DNA from: Ruminococcus sp.
GTDB lineage: Bacteria; Bacillota; Clostridia; Oscillospirales; Ruminococcaceae
Assembly (NCBI GenBank): GCA_015066935.1
Contig: SVNK01000009.1
Coordinates: 24,643-88,642, forward strand
DNA: 64,000 nt
Direction: 5' to 3'
Shown: positions 1 through 7,538 of the stretch, piece after piece
Layout of the letters: each line of letters begins with the position of its first letter
How positions within the stretch are numbered: the first letter of the stretch is position 1
The notes under the pieces: model-generated
What the model saw: the letters and a program-made list of their open reading frames with translations, nothing else
The model's database searches: none
Told to the model about the DNA's origin: nothing
Position numbers and translations under genes: made by a program

Positions 1-140
1 AGCAGGGCACAGCGGATTCCGCCTGTTACAAATTTATTTACAAGCAGGTCTGAGGTTCCGCCGCAAAGTTCTCTGATGCGTTCAATATTCTTATCAAGCT
101 CCGTCAGCAGAGGGAGCTTCAACTGATTTATTTCGGACAT
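1..140 (-). CDS. GerA-type spore germination protein, N-terminal fragment
   Basis: Only the first 46 codons lie in the window; the gene continues past base 1. The start ATG (138-140) has a strong AGGAGG site just upstream (about 143-150). The visible peptide starts MSEINQLKLPLLTELDKNI and continues with the ...LCGGTSDLLVNKFV... pattern, which resembles the N-terminal region of GerA/SpoVAF spore germinant-receptor A subunits (an NIxxLxxxLGxSxDLxxRxF pattern). The two genes upstream encode DUF4363 and DUF421 proteins, and these three families commonly occur together in sporulating Clostridia, which supports the call. Family knowledge: the A subunits are inner spore membrane proteins used in germination. 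The call rests on a short peptide plus context. Confidence 0.6.
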   Translation of the reverse strand, partial: MSEINQLKLPLLTELDKNIERIRELCGGTSDLLVNKFVTGGIRCAL

Positions 141-154
141 TTTTCCTCCTTGAG

Positions 155-532
155 TCAAAAAATACTTGAAAGAAACGGTATTTCGCTTTTTTTCAGATGT
201 TCGGTCATAGCGGCAAGCTCTGCAAGCTCAGCGGAAGCTTCATCGCAGCTGCTGTTTATCATAGGCGGTATACGATTGATGACAATATCAATTTCTGTAA
301 GCCTGCTGTTATTGATGAGGAGAGTCGCTTTGCTGCGGAAGCATTTCCATTCGTTTTTCATATGTTCTGCAAGTTCGGATGCGTCCGCAGTTTTACCGAG
401 CGAGAGACTTTCGCTGATTGAAGAAATATCCTCCGAGAGCTTACGGCACTGACCTGCAACCATGATTCCCGAAAATATACTGATACCGATCAGCGATGCC
501 AGTATTGCGAAACATATTTTAATCCTTGTCAT
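155..532 (-). CDS. DUF4363 family small membrane-anchored protein
   Basis: A 125-residue protein with one N-terminal hydrophobic segment (about residues 7-27, signal anchor), followed by a charged, mostly helical domain predicted to sit outside the membrane. Length and layout match DUF4363, which in Clostridia is encoded between a DUF421 protein and a GerA-type protein, exactly the order here. Its start overlaps the end of the DUF421 gene by 14 bases and uses a GGAGG site within that gene, so the two are probably translationally coupled. No catalytic motif is visible and the biochemical role is unknown; a role in spore or forespore membrane biology is inferred from neighbours only. Confidence 0.65.
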   Translation of the reverse strand: MTRIKICFAILASLIGISIFSGIMVAGQCRKLSEDISSISESLSLGKTADASELAEHMKNEWKCFRSKATLLINNSRLTEIDIVINRIPPMINSSCDEASAELAELAAMTEHLKKSEIPFLSSIF

Positions 533-1289
533 TCTGTTTGCCTCCGTTCACGATAATGGGCGCACTTCCTTTTTTATCAGCGATATAGCAGTTGCCGCAG
601 CTGTCGGACGTCATGATGAATACGTCGGAGATTCTGAGGTTCTGTTCTTTCAGAATACGCACCAGATATTCTGTGTCGTATCCCATAGGTTTCAGAGCTT
701 TGCTTATAACCTCACCGTCTGAAATTACGACCTGTGGAGGGTCATTGTTTCTGTACCTGATATTGAGATCGTCACGTGTAGGTGATTCGATGCTTTGTTT
801 TTTCATTACAGATAAACTGCCTGTGGTTTCAACAATGGCGTATTGAACGTCCTCTATATTGAAAATGTCGCTGCCTCTCAGAGCCATCATGAGGTCGTCA
901 ACCGAAAAACGCAGCTCTTTAAGAACGTTTTCGTCGATTTTGCCGCCTCTGATGATGATTTTGGGTGTACCTGAAATTGCACGCCTTAGCTTTGGGAAGC
1001 GTAAGTTTATCCATGATACGATTACCTCAAAACAAACCAGCGAGAGAATCGGTGTCATTCCGACAATCAGCGGTATATCGAGGTTTTCTATGGGGAGAGT
1101 TGCGATATTTGATACGAGGATGGTTATAACGAGTTCAGATGGCTGCAGCTCACCCAGCTGACGCTTTCCCATAAGTCTCACGGAAATAATAACAAGAATA
1201 TAAAGTATCAGCGACCTTATCAGTACAATGCTCAGAATTATCAGCTCCCGACCTTTTTTGCTGGGTATATTATCCCACAGAAGCTGCAT
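519..1289 (-). CDS. DUF421 (YetF/YdfS-type) membrane protein
   Basis: Two or three hydrophobic segments at the N-terminus carry the family signature VRLMGKRQLGELQPSELV, followed by the cytoplasmic YetF-type domain (IIRGGKIDENVLKELRFSVD, with a conserved DLMMALR helix). This family is found in spore formers and its molecular function is not established. The open frame extends to a TTG at 1331, but I place the start at the ATG at 1289 because it is the first ATG and sits just before the first membrane segment. No clear ribosome site precedes either, so the start is uncertain. First gene of a three-gene minus-strand unit with DUF4363 and the GerA-type gene. Confidence 0.8.
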   Translation of the reverse strand: MQLLWDNIPSKKGRELIILSIVLIRSLILYILVIISVRLMGKRQLGELQPSELVITILVSNIATLPIENLDIPLIVGMTPILSLVCFEVIVSWINLRFPKLRRAISGTPKIIIRGGKIDENVLKELRFSVDDLMMALRGSDIFNIEDVQYAIVETTGSLSVMKKQSIESPTRDDLNIRYRNNDPPQVVISDGEVISKALKPMGYDTEYLVRILKEQNLRISDVFIMTSDSCGNCYIADKKGSAPIIVNGGKQNDKD

Positions 1290-1399
1290 ATTATTCTGAT
1301 TTTTGTAATGTGTGGTATAAAAGTTGCACAATACAGCTGATATTAAATTGTTTAAAATGCGGATTTTTATTTTTTTGCCAATTCTTTTTGTGTAATCGC

Positions 1400-1427
1400 T
1401 TGAAAAATGTGCAGAATGTGGTATAAT
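1400..1427 (+). promoter_or_regulatory. Sigma-A-type promoter for the kinase-like gene
   Basis: TTGAAA (1400-1405), a 16-base spacer and TATAAT (1422-1427), with an extended TGG just before the -10. It faces the gene starting near 1496 and leaves a leader of about 60 bases. Confidence 0.75.
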
Positions 1428-1495
1428 AAAGAATATGGTTTAATGTGAGTTAATGCATTTTACTTTATCAGATTATACAGATGGGGGTAGTCAAT

Positions 1496-2113
1496 GTGAA
1501 AAAAAGAATTATAACAATAGAACGACAGTACGGCAGCGGCGGAAGCATTATCGGTAAGCTTGCGGCAGATAAACTTGGAATCAACTGCTACAACAGACAG
1601 ATTCTTGAAATGACTGCCCAGAAGTGCGGAATTTCTCCCGAATACCTTGAAACAGCTGAGGAAAATGTGCCTACAAGCTTTTTGTATTCGCTGCTTCTTT
1701 CTGCGAATCCTTCCCGTTCAATAGAGGATAATCTTCCTCTTTCCGATAAGGTTTTTCTTATGGAAAGCCGTATAATTACCGATATTTCCAATGAGGAGGA
1801 GAGCTTTGTGCTTGTCGGAAGATGCGGAAATTATATTCTTGAGGAGAAGGGCTGTTTCAGCGTATATATATATGCTAATCCCGAAGACCGTATCGAACGT
1901 GCCATAAAGGAGTACGGAATTGCACAGAATAAGGCTGAGCAGATAATGAAAAAGGCAGATAAACGCCGTGAAACCTTCTATAATGTCAATACAGGAAGAC
2001 TGTGGCAGGATAAGGACCAGTATGCCCTTTGTCTGAATAGTGCGGAGCTGGGCGATGAGCTGTGTGCCGAATTGATAGTCAAGGCGTACAGAAAATACAA
2101 TGGCATTGAATGA
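1496..2113 (+). CDS. Cytidylate-kinase-like family protein (AAA_26)
   Basis: P-loop nucleoside monophosphate kinase-like protein of about 205 residues. The N-terminus has the phosphate-binding loop RQYGSGGSIIGKLAA, then a lid/base region with VLVGRCGNYIL in place of the more usual GRG. Proteins of this family in Clostridia are annotated cytidylate kinase-like and differ from housekeeping Cmk; the true substrate is not known. The frame is open from an ATG at 1481, but a GGGGGT ribosome site (1483-1488) points to the GTG at 1496, giving MKKRIITIERQ. It is a single-gene unit with its own promoter and a terminator at 2203-2245. Confidence 0.75.
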   Translation: MKKRIITIERQYGSGGSIIGKLAADKLGINCYNRQILEMTAQKCGISPEYLETAEENVPTSFLYSLLLSANPSRSIEDNLPLSDKVFLMESRIITDISNEEESFVLVGRCGNYILEEKGCFSVYIYANPEDRIERAIKEYGIAQNKAEQIMKKADKRRETFYNVNTGRLWQDKDQYALCLNSAELGDELCAELIVKAYRKYNGIE

Positions 2114-2133
2114 AAAAACACTGACAATAACAG

Positions 2134-2179
2134 ACAGCCCCTACAATATAAGGTCATTACCCTTATCTGTGAGGGCTGT
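2134..2179 (+). other. Structured intergenic segment (nested hairpin)
   Basis: ACAGCCC (2134-2140) pairs with GGGCTGT (2173-2179), and inside it ATAAGG (2148-2153) pairs with CCTTAT (2161-2166). Together they form a two-stem element between the stop codon of the kinase-like gene and its terminator. It could be a 3' UTR structure or a small RNA released from the transcript. Confidence 0.4.
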
Positions 2180-2202
2180 GTTAATCAGGATTACACTAAG
2201 TG

Positions 2203-2245
2203 AAAAACTCCCGTATCGTATAATTGACAGATACGGGAGTTTTTT
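2203..2245 (+). terminator. Rho-independent terminator
   Basis: AAAAACTCCCGTATC (2203-2217) pairs with GATACGGGAGTTTTT (2230-2244) around a 12-base loop, with A and T runs on both sides. It can serve both the plus-strand kinase-like gene and the convergent ABC operon. Confidence 0.9.
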
Positions 2246-2298
2246 ATGCCGTAACAGAAGAAACAGGGAATCTTCTTTGCGGCTGATGTTATTTTGTG

Positions 2299-3678
2299 TC
2301 AGACACCGGCAGCCTCAAGAAGCTGCTTATGGAAATCCTCAATTGAATTGAGTCCCTTGACTTTTGTTTTATCGGTGAGAGCACCGCAGTATTTGCTGTC
2401 GATAAAGGCATAATAATTACCGTCGCCGGCATCGGTGAGATGATGAGTCTTTGTAGTGCCGTCGGCGAGAGTGTATGAGACTTCGAGAATGGGATTTTCA
2501 AGCGGTGGAGCGATTGATGTATCAACGGCTGTGATTTTGAGAGTATTGAAGCTGTTGAAGAAGTTGCGGAAGGTGATGTTCATGCTGCCGTCGGAGAGAT
2601 CAAGTTCCTTTCCGATGCATGAGGCCTTGTCTGCGTTTACATCCATGGTATACTTTTCGGTTTCTCCGCCTTCGAATGAGAATTCGAATTCCCTGACCTT
2701 GGTTATATCGGTAATAGGCATATAAAGAAGGAGGAAGTCAATCGGAGTGCAATTGATGAAATAAAGCTCTGATTTTGAGAATTTCATTACCTGACGGGAA
2801 TTCATTTCCATTGCAAGAACGTATTCACCCTTCGGGTCGTAGTTTTCGTTGAATACAAATGAACACTTTGTGCCGTCGGTACCGGTGATAACAGCTTCGG
2901 CAGTAGGTTTATCAAAGCCGTATTTTGAAAGGTCGGTAAGCTCGTCATCAAGCATGTTTTCGATAGAAGCGGAAAGACGTATGATATTTGAAACCATTGT
3001 TGAAACGCTTGTAACATCGAAGGTCAGCATATCGAATTTATCGGACATATACCATGTATCGCCGTCCTTGTCATAGCTGACGCTGTAGGTTTGTTTTCCG
3101 TCACGTGTTACAGTGATATTCTCAATGCCGCGATTTCCGTAGGGGACGAAGTCCTTGGACTTGAGCATCATTTTTTCTGCTTTGAGCACACTTCCGTTTA
3201 TGGAGTTTACAGTGTAGATTTTTTCTTTTCCTTCAACGGTGATATAGTAGTAATCGTTTGTAGGACTTATGTCACCGACGTATATTTTATAACTGTCCGA
3301 ATCGCTGTGGAGCGTAACGGTTTCAGGAGTATCGAGACCGTACTTTGCAGGTTCCGAGTTATCGAAGCTGTTGTCGGCGGTGAGGTCGGAAGTATATGTA
3401 CACAGAAGCTGGAAATAGGTCTGGTCGAGAGGGAATTCTCCTCCCTCTGTAAGTGACCATACACCTTCTTTGAGTTCTGCGGCATACCTGCCTTCATCAC
3501 AATCGAATTCAATTTTGTTGATGCTTTCTGAGTCGAAACGGAGAAGATTGTAGTCAGCAATAATTTCTGCCTGTTTCTTGTCATCTTTTTCCTTGCTGTT
3601 TTTAAAACCTAAGAAAACTCCGACAGAAATGCCGGCTGCAGCAAAGACTGTAATAAGAGCGATAATCGGTTTATTCAT
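2299..3678 (-). CDS. DUF4340 domain protein of an ABC export system
   Basis: A 459-residue protein with one N-terminal membrane segment (about residues 4-23) and a long extracytoplasmic part containing two DUF4340-like modules (for example the YGLDTPETVTL and YGFDKPTAEAVI patterns, each followed by a beta-rich stretch). DUF4340 proteins are partners of GldG-like ABC auxiliary proteins. The ATG at 3678 overlaps the TAA of the upstream gene and has AGGAG nine bases ahead, so the longer frame beginning at 3702 is not used. It is the last gene of the four-gene ABC operon. The exported substrate is unknown. Confidence 0.8.
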   Translation of the reverse strand: MNKPIIALITVFAAAGISVGVFLGFKNSKEKDDKKQAEIIADYNLLRFDSESINKIEFDCDEGRYAAELKEGVWSLTEGGEFPLDQTYFQLLCTYTSDLTADNSFDNSEPAKYGLDTPETVTLHSDSDSYKIYVGDISPTNDYYYITVEGKEKIYTVNSINGSVLKAEKMMLKSKDFVPYGNRGIENITVTRDGKQTYSVSYDKDGDTWYMSDKFDMLTFDVTSVSTMVSNIIRLSASIENMLDDELTDLSKYGFDKPTAEAVITGTDGTKCSFVFNENYDPKGEYVLAMEMNSRQVMKFSKSELYFINCTPIDFLLLYMPITDITKVREFEFSFEGGETEKYTMDVNADKASCIGKELDLSDGSMNITFRNFFNSFNTLKITAVDTSIAPPLENPILEVSYTLADGTTKTHHLTDAGDGNYYAFIDSKYCGALTDKTKVKGLNSIEDFHKQLLEAAGV

Positions 3679-5210
3679 TATGCGTGTCTCCTCTTGAGCC
3701 ATACGATGATGCCGAATACGATAATAGCGATGGGGAGGGCAGATGTATAAGTCATAACCCTTTTAGCGTCGGAAGCGTCTGCGAATTCCATTGTGTCATA
3801 GGAATTAGACTTATTTCCGATACCCATATCAACATCTATATCCTTGAGCCATGTATTTGACATGGTTGCAAGCAGGTTTGTACCTGAAATGTAAGGATGA
3901 ACGTACTGGGTTTTCTGAACATCATCATAGATTATCATTGAATCGTCGATCATATCGGCAGAACCGATAGTGAAAAGCTTGCCGCCTGTTGACTTGTTAT
4001 AGGAATAGAAGCCGAAATCAAGCTGGACGTTGTTGAGCTGTTCATTTGCAATAACAGCAGTATCTGTGTCGCCGCCCATAGCAGTACTTCTTGTTGAATA
4101 CTTTTCGTTTGTGTTCATAATGTTGCGGACAATTGAAGAAACTTCGAAATTTCCGGTGTTTTCGAACTGGTTATCGGGAAGCTGAGTCATACTTCTTGCG
4201 TTTGAGATACCGGGGATACAGATGCCTGCGTTTACAGCGTAGTTTACATCGGTAGTGAGGTCCTCGGTAAATTCGTCTGTAGCGGGAGTATACTCAACAC
4301 GGAAGAAGTGGGGGTCCTGAACGCCTTCGGTGTTTTCGAGCTGATTAAGAGGAGTGGACTCGGCAACGATATTGTAATCCATTTCGATACCGAATTTACG
4401 GAGGATGTATTCAATATTCTTGAAGCGTCCGTTAGTGTCGCATGGCGGCAGAAGCATTGATACAGAACCGCCGTTATTGAGGTGGTCCATAAGGAGAGTT
4501 CTTTCAGCATCGGTGATGTCCTGCTGTGGAGCAACGAGGTAAATGATAGCAGTATTATCGGGGATTCTGAGTTCCTTTGAAAGGTCGATATTCTTGACGT
4601 CGTAGTTGTTGGCTTTTACGGTATTTGCAAAGACTGTATAGCTTTCTTCGACAGCTTTTTCACCGTGACCCTGCATGAAGTAGATTGTCGGGAGAGTACC
4701 GCTTGTACAGGTCTTTACAGCGCCTGCGATAAGCTCCTCACCGGCGTACTCGATGATACCTTCCGCTGTTGTCTGGAAAATCTTATCATGGCTGATACGC
4801 TTGATGATGTCGCCGCATTTAACGAAAACGTCACCTGCTTCGAGTCTGAGAACGCCTGAGGGGTTGAGAGTTTTAGCATATTCTGGTTTAGCATCGGGGT
4901 TGAAGCATGTGAGAGTGATGTTGTCACGCTCTTCAAGCTGTGTGAGAGTGTGGTAGAGAGCAAGGTATTCCGGTGCAGTTTTAAGACCTTCGATATCCTC
5001 CATAAGGAAGAAAACCTCGATCTGCTTGTCAGATGTTTCGTCGAGAAGCTTTGATGTAATGGGATTGAGGGTGTACTTTTTTGCGGGAGTCATATCGTAC
5101 ACCTTGTCCTTATAACCGACAATAAGGTTGATAGGGACGAAAACCACAAGAATGAGAGCTGCAATAATAAATGCAATAGCTCCGGAAAGGTTGAATTTTT
5201 TGTTTTTCAT
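3678..5210 (-). CDS. GldG-like ABC transport auxiliary protein
   Basis: A 510-residue protein with an N-terminal membrane segment (about residues 9-32), a large extracytoplasmic domain resembling the ABC_transp_aux/GldG family (including GHGEKAVEESYTVFANTV and the LLMDHLNNGGSVSMLLPP region) and a C-terminal membrane anchor ending KRRHA. In Bacteroidetes GldG works with GldA and GldF in gliding; in Firmicutes the same three-part system is uncharacterised and not tied to motility. The stop overlaps the start of the DUF4340 gene by one base and the permease gene ends six bases upstream, consistent with one complex. Confidence 0.8.
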   Translation of the reverse strand: MKNKKFNLSGAIAFIIAALILVVFVPINLIVGYKDKVYDMTPAKKYTLNPITSKLLDETSDKQIEVFFLMEDIEGLKTAPEYLALYHTLTQLEERDNITLTCFNPDAKPEYAKTLNPSGVLRLEAGDVFVKCGDIIKRISHDKIFQTTAEGIIEYAGEELIAGAVKTCTSGTLPTIYFMQGHGEKAVEESYTVFANTVKANNYDVKNIDLSKELRIPDNTAIIYLVAPQQDITDAERTLLMDHLNNGGSVSMLLPPCDTNGRFKNIEYILRKFGIEMDYNIVAESTPLNQLENTEGVQDPHFFRVEYTPATDEFTEDLTTDVNYAVNAGICIPGISNARSMTQLPDNQFENTGNFEVSSIVRNIMNTNEKYSTRSTAMGGDTDTAVIANEQLNNVQLDFGFYSYNKSTGGKLFTIGSADMIDDSMIIYDDVQKTQYVHPYISGTNLLATMSNTWLKDIDVDMGIGNKSNSYDTMEFADASDAKRVMTYTSALPIAIIVFGIIVWLKRRHA

Positions 5211-5216
5211 AGAGAA

Positions 5217-5948
5217 TTACCCCCTGTTCCAGCGTTTTTTCTCAATGGAAATGTAGTTCCATGAGAGGAGAACGAGTATTGCCGAGAGGAAGAAAACGAT
5301 GTCGGAAAGGCGGATAAAGCCCTGTGAGAAGTATGCGAATCTCGGCTGAGCCGCAAATGCCATAAGAACTGACTGAAGCTTGGGATATTCTGAGATAAAG
5401 CCTGTATTTGCGAAATCGTCAAGGAACAGGAAACAGAACATTATAAGCTCACCGATGATGGCAGCGATAATGGAGTTTTCAGTGAAGGACGAAATCAGCA
5501 TTCCAAGGCAGATAAACATGGTTCCCCAGAGGAAGAAGCCGATGTAGGCGCAGATAAGCTGACTGTAGACCACAGATCCGTTTGCTTCGGTAATGATGGG
5601 GTAGATGAGAGTGCCTGCAAGCATGAAAGTGAATACAGTGATATTAGCGAAGAACTTTGCAAGAACTATTTTCAGTACGCTTACGGGTGATGACATCAGC
5701 AGAACTTCCGTACCGAACTTACGCTCATCCGCAAAAGTTCTCATAGTGAGGATCGGGATGAGGAAGATGAAGTAGATTATGGCGTTGTAGAAGACGTCGG
5801 TAAACGAGAAATAGATAAAATGACCTGTTACGTCTGCGATTTTATTTACAATTGTGTATGTAAAGAGAAGCAGGAACAGACCTGCGAGAGTATAAGCGAA
5901 GGGCGTGAAGAAAAATGATTGCAGCTCCTTCTTATAAATAGGAAACAT
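5217..5948 (-). CDS. ABC-2 type transporter permease
   Basis: A 243-residue protein with six hydrophobic segments, beginning MFPIYKKELQSFFFTPFAY, a typical ABC-2 permease N-terminus (cytoplasmic KKEL helix, then membrane). The RTFADERKFGTEVLLMSSPVS segment after the second helix is characteristic of GldF-like permeases. It starts one base before the ATPase gene ends, on the same strand, and is followed by the GldG-like gene. It would form the membrane channel of the exporter with the ATPase encoded upstream. Confidence 0.88.
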   Translation of the reverse strand: MFPIYKKELQSFFFTPFAYTLAGLFLLLFTYTIVNKIADVTGHFIYFSFTDVFYNAIIYFIFLIPILTMRTFADERKFGTEVLLMSSPVSVLKIVLAKFFANITVFTFMLAGTLIYPIITEANGSVVYSQLICAYIGFFLWGTMFICLGMLISSFTENSIIAAIIGELIMFCFLFLDDFANTGFISEYPKLQSVLMAFAAQPRFAYFSQGFIRLSDIVFFLSAILVLLSWNYISIEKKRWNRG

Positions 5949-5949
5949 A

Positions 5950-6972
5950 TTATTTTTCCTCCTTTTCTTCAGCGTTTTTGGTTTCCTTTTCGGAAATTAT
6001 CTCATCAACGAGGTCGCTGAGGGAAGTTTTCTGAACAGGACGATTGATGAGTTCGATAAATACATTTTCAAGGTTAGGCTTATCGGTATAGATTTCCATG
6101 ATTTTGACGCCTGCAGCGATAAGCTCGGCCATAAGCTCGTCCCTTACAGAATCGGATTCATCGGCAAGCTGTACAGTGAAGGAATAAATATCGCTGCCCT
6201 CGTCGGTGATATCGGTGATTTCACTGACACCCTTAGTAATTTCGATAATTGAAGCAGCCTTTGTTTTGCTGCCCTTGACTTTGAGATGAAGAACAAGGGA
6301 GGTTTTGAATGATTTTTCGAGATTTTCGATAGTATCAATAGCACGGATGTCGCCCTTATTTATGATGACGACACGATCACAGACCTCACTTACTTCGCTG
6401 AGGATATGTGAGCTGAAGATTACAGAATGTTCTTTTTTGAGATCACGGATGATTTTTCTTACCTCCATGACCTGATTGGGGTCAAGACCTACAGTAGGCT
6501 CGTCGAGGATAAGGAATTTCGGGTTGCCGAGGAGAGCCTGAGCAAAGCCAACACGCTGCTTGTAACCTTTTGAAAGGTTACGGATGAGCTTGTGGCTGAC
6601 ATCGCTGATTTTAAGAAGTTCGGAAACTCTTTTGATTTCGCTCTTTTTTTCTGAAGCGGGGACTTTTTTAAGTCCTGCACAGAAAGAGAGGTACTCACTG
6701 ACCTTCATATCGGGATATACAGGGGGGATTTCGGGAAGATAGCCGATATTCTTCTTAGCATTAACGGGGTCCTTGGTGATGTCGCAGCCGTATATGCTTA
6801 CGGTTCCGCCTGACATGGGAAGATATCCTGCGATCATATTCATTGTGGTGGATTTACCTGCGCCGTTGGGGCCGAGGAATCCAAGAATCTCATTATCATT
6901 AATAGTAAAGCTTATGTTGTTTACAGCACGGTTGTTGCCGTAATACTTTGTCAGATTTTCTATTTTGATCAT
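5950..6972 (-). CDS. ABC transporter ATP-binding protein
   Basis: A 340-residue ATPase. Walker A GPNGAGKST (about residues 34-42), signature LSKGYKQRVG, Walker B FLILDEP followed by TVGLDP, and the H-loop ending SSHILSE are all visible. A C-terminal extension of about 100 residues resembles the regulatory domain of GldA/CcmA-type ATPases. The open frame reaches 7023, but AAGGAG eight bases before the ATG at 6972 and the family start MIKIENLTKYYG fix the start there. It leads the four-gene exporter operon; the transported molecule cannot be read from the sequence. Confidence 0.9.
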   Translation of the reverse strand: MIKIENLTKYYGNNRAVNNISFTINDNEILGFLGPNGAGKSTTMNMIAGYLPMSGGTVSIYGCDITKDPVNAKKNIGYLPEIPPVYPDMKVSEYLSFCAGLKKVPASEKKSEIKRVSELLKISDVSHKLIRNLSKGYKQRVGFAQALLGNPKFLILDEPTVGLDPNQVMEVRKIIRDLKKEHSVIFSSHILSEVSEVCDRVVIINKGDIRAIDTIENLEKSFKTSLVLHLKVKGSKTKAASIIEITKGVSEITDITDEGSDIYSFTVQLADESDSVRDELMAELIAAGVKIMEIYTDKPNLENVFIELINRPVQKTSLSDLVDEIISEKETKNAEEKEEK

Positions 6973-7538
6973 GAAAAAAACTCCTTTCATGGTGTATAGC
7001 GTCAACAAAAACAAAATGTTCATCAGTTGAAAATACTATCATGTTATTATCTCAAAAAAACATGAACGTGAGATTAACACAATATGAACAAAATGTTAAT
7101 TCCGTGGCAGGTGTTGAATAAAAAATGTGTTGTTACTGCTAAATCTTATAATTTTGTTGTGTGCTTTTTGTGAAAGTTTATTGTAAATGCGATGAATATT
7201 TGTGTGACATATTAAAACAATTATAATATTAAATATTTGTTATTATTTTGTTTGCAACTTAAAAAATGGTTTTGACAAAATGTACAAAAATCGGTTTGCG
7301 TATGTGTGCATTGCACCAAAAAAACTTCTACACTTCAATAAAAACCGTGAAACTGTTGACAGAATCAAAAATGTAGAATATAATTATAAATGAAAATATG
7401 GGAATTGTGCGGCTTTTTATACTCTTTTTTACAATGCACGATTCACGAGTATTTTAAGTACACTATATAATAGTGTGCGATATTATTCATTTATTAACCA
7501 TTTCATTATCAAAATTTTTATGAGAGGGGCAAATTCAA
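6973..7538. promoter_or_regulatory. Divergent AT-rich control region of the ABC operon and GH48 gene
   Basis: No gene is seen in about 560 very AT-rich bases. The strand facing the cellulase contains TTGACA (7356-7361), a 17-base spacer and TATAAT (7379-7384), a consensus promoter with an expected start near 7391 and a leader of about 145 bases. The leader holds the inverted repeat CACTATATAATAGTG (around 7459-7475). A GAGAGGGG ribosome site precedes the ATG at 7539. I could not identify a convincing promoter for the ABC operon. Confidence 0.8.

Noticed and set aside
1331..1331. TTG at 1331 as the start of the DUF421 protein
   Set aside because: No ribosome site, and the extra 14 residues do not resemble the family N-terminus; the ATG at 1289 is preferred.
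7023..7023. ATG at 7023 as the ABC ATPase start
   Set aside because: AAGGAG precedes the ATG at 6972, where the typical MIKIENLTKYYG begins.
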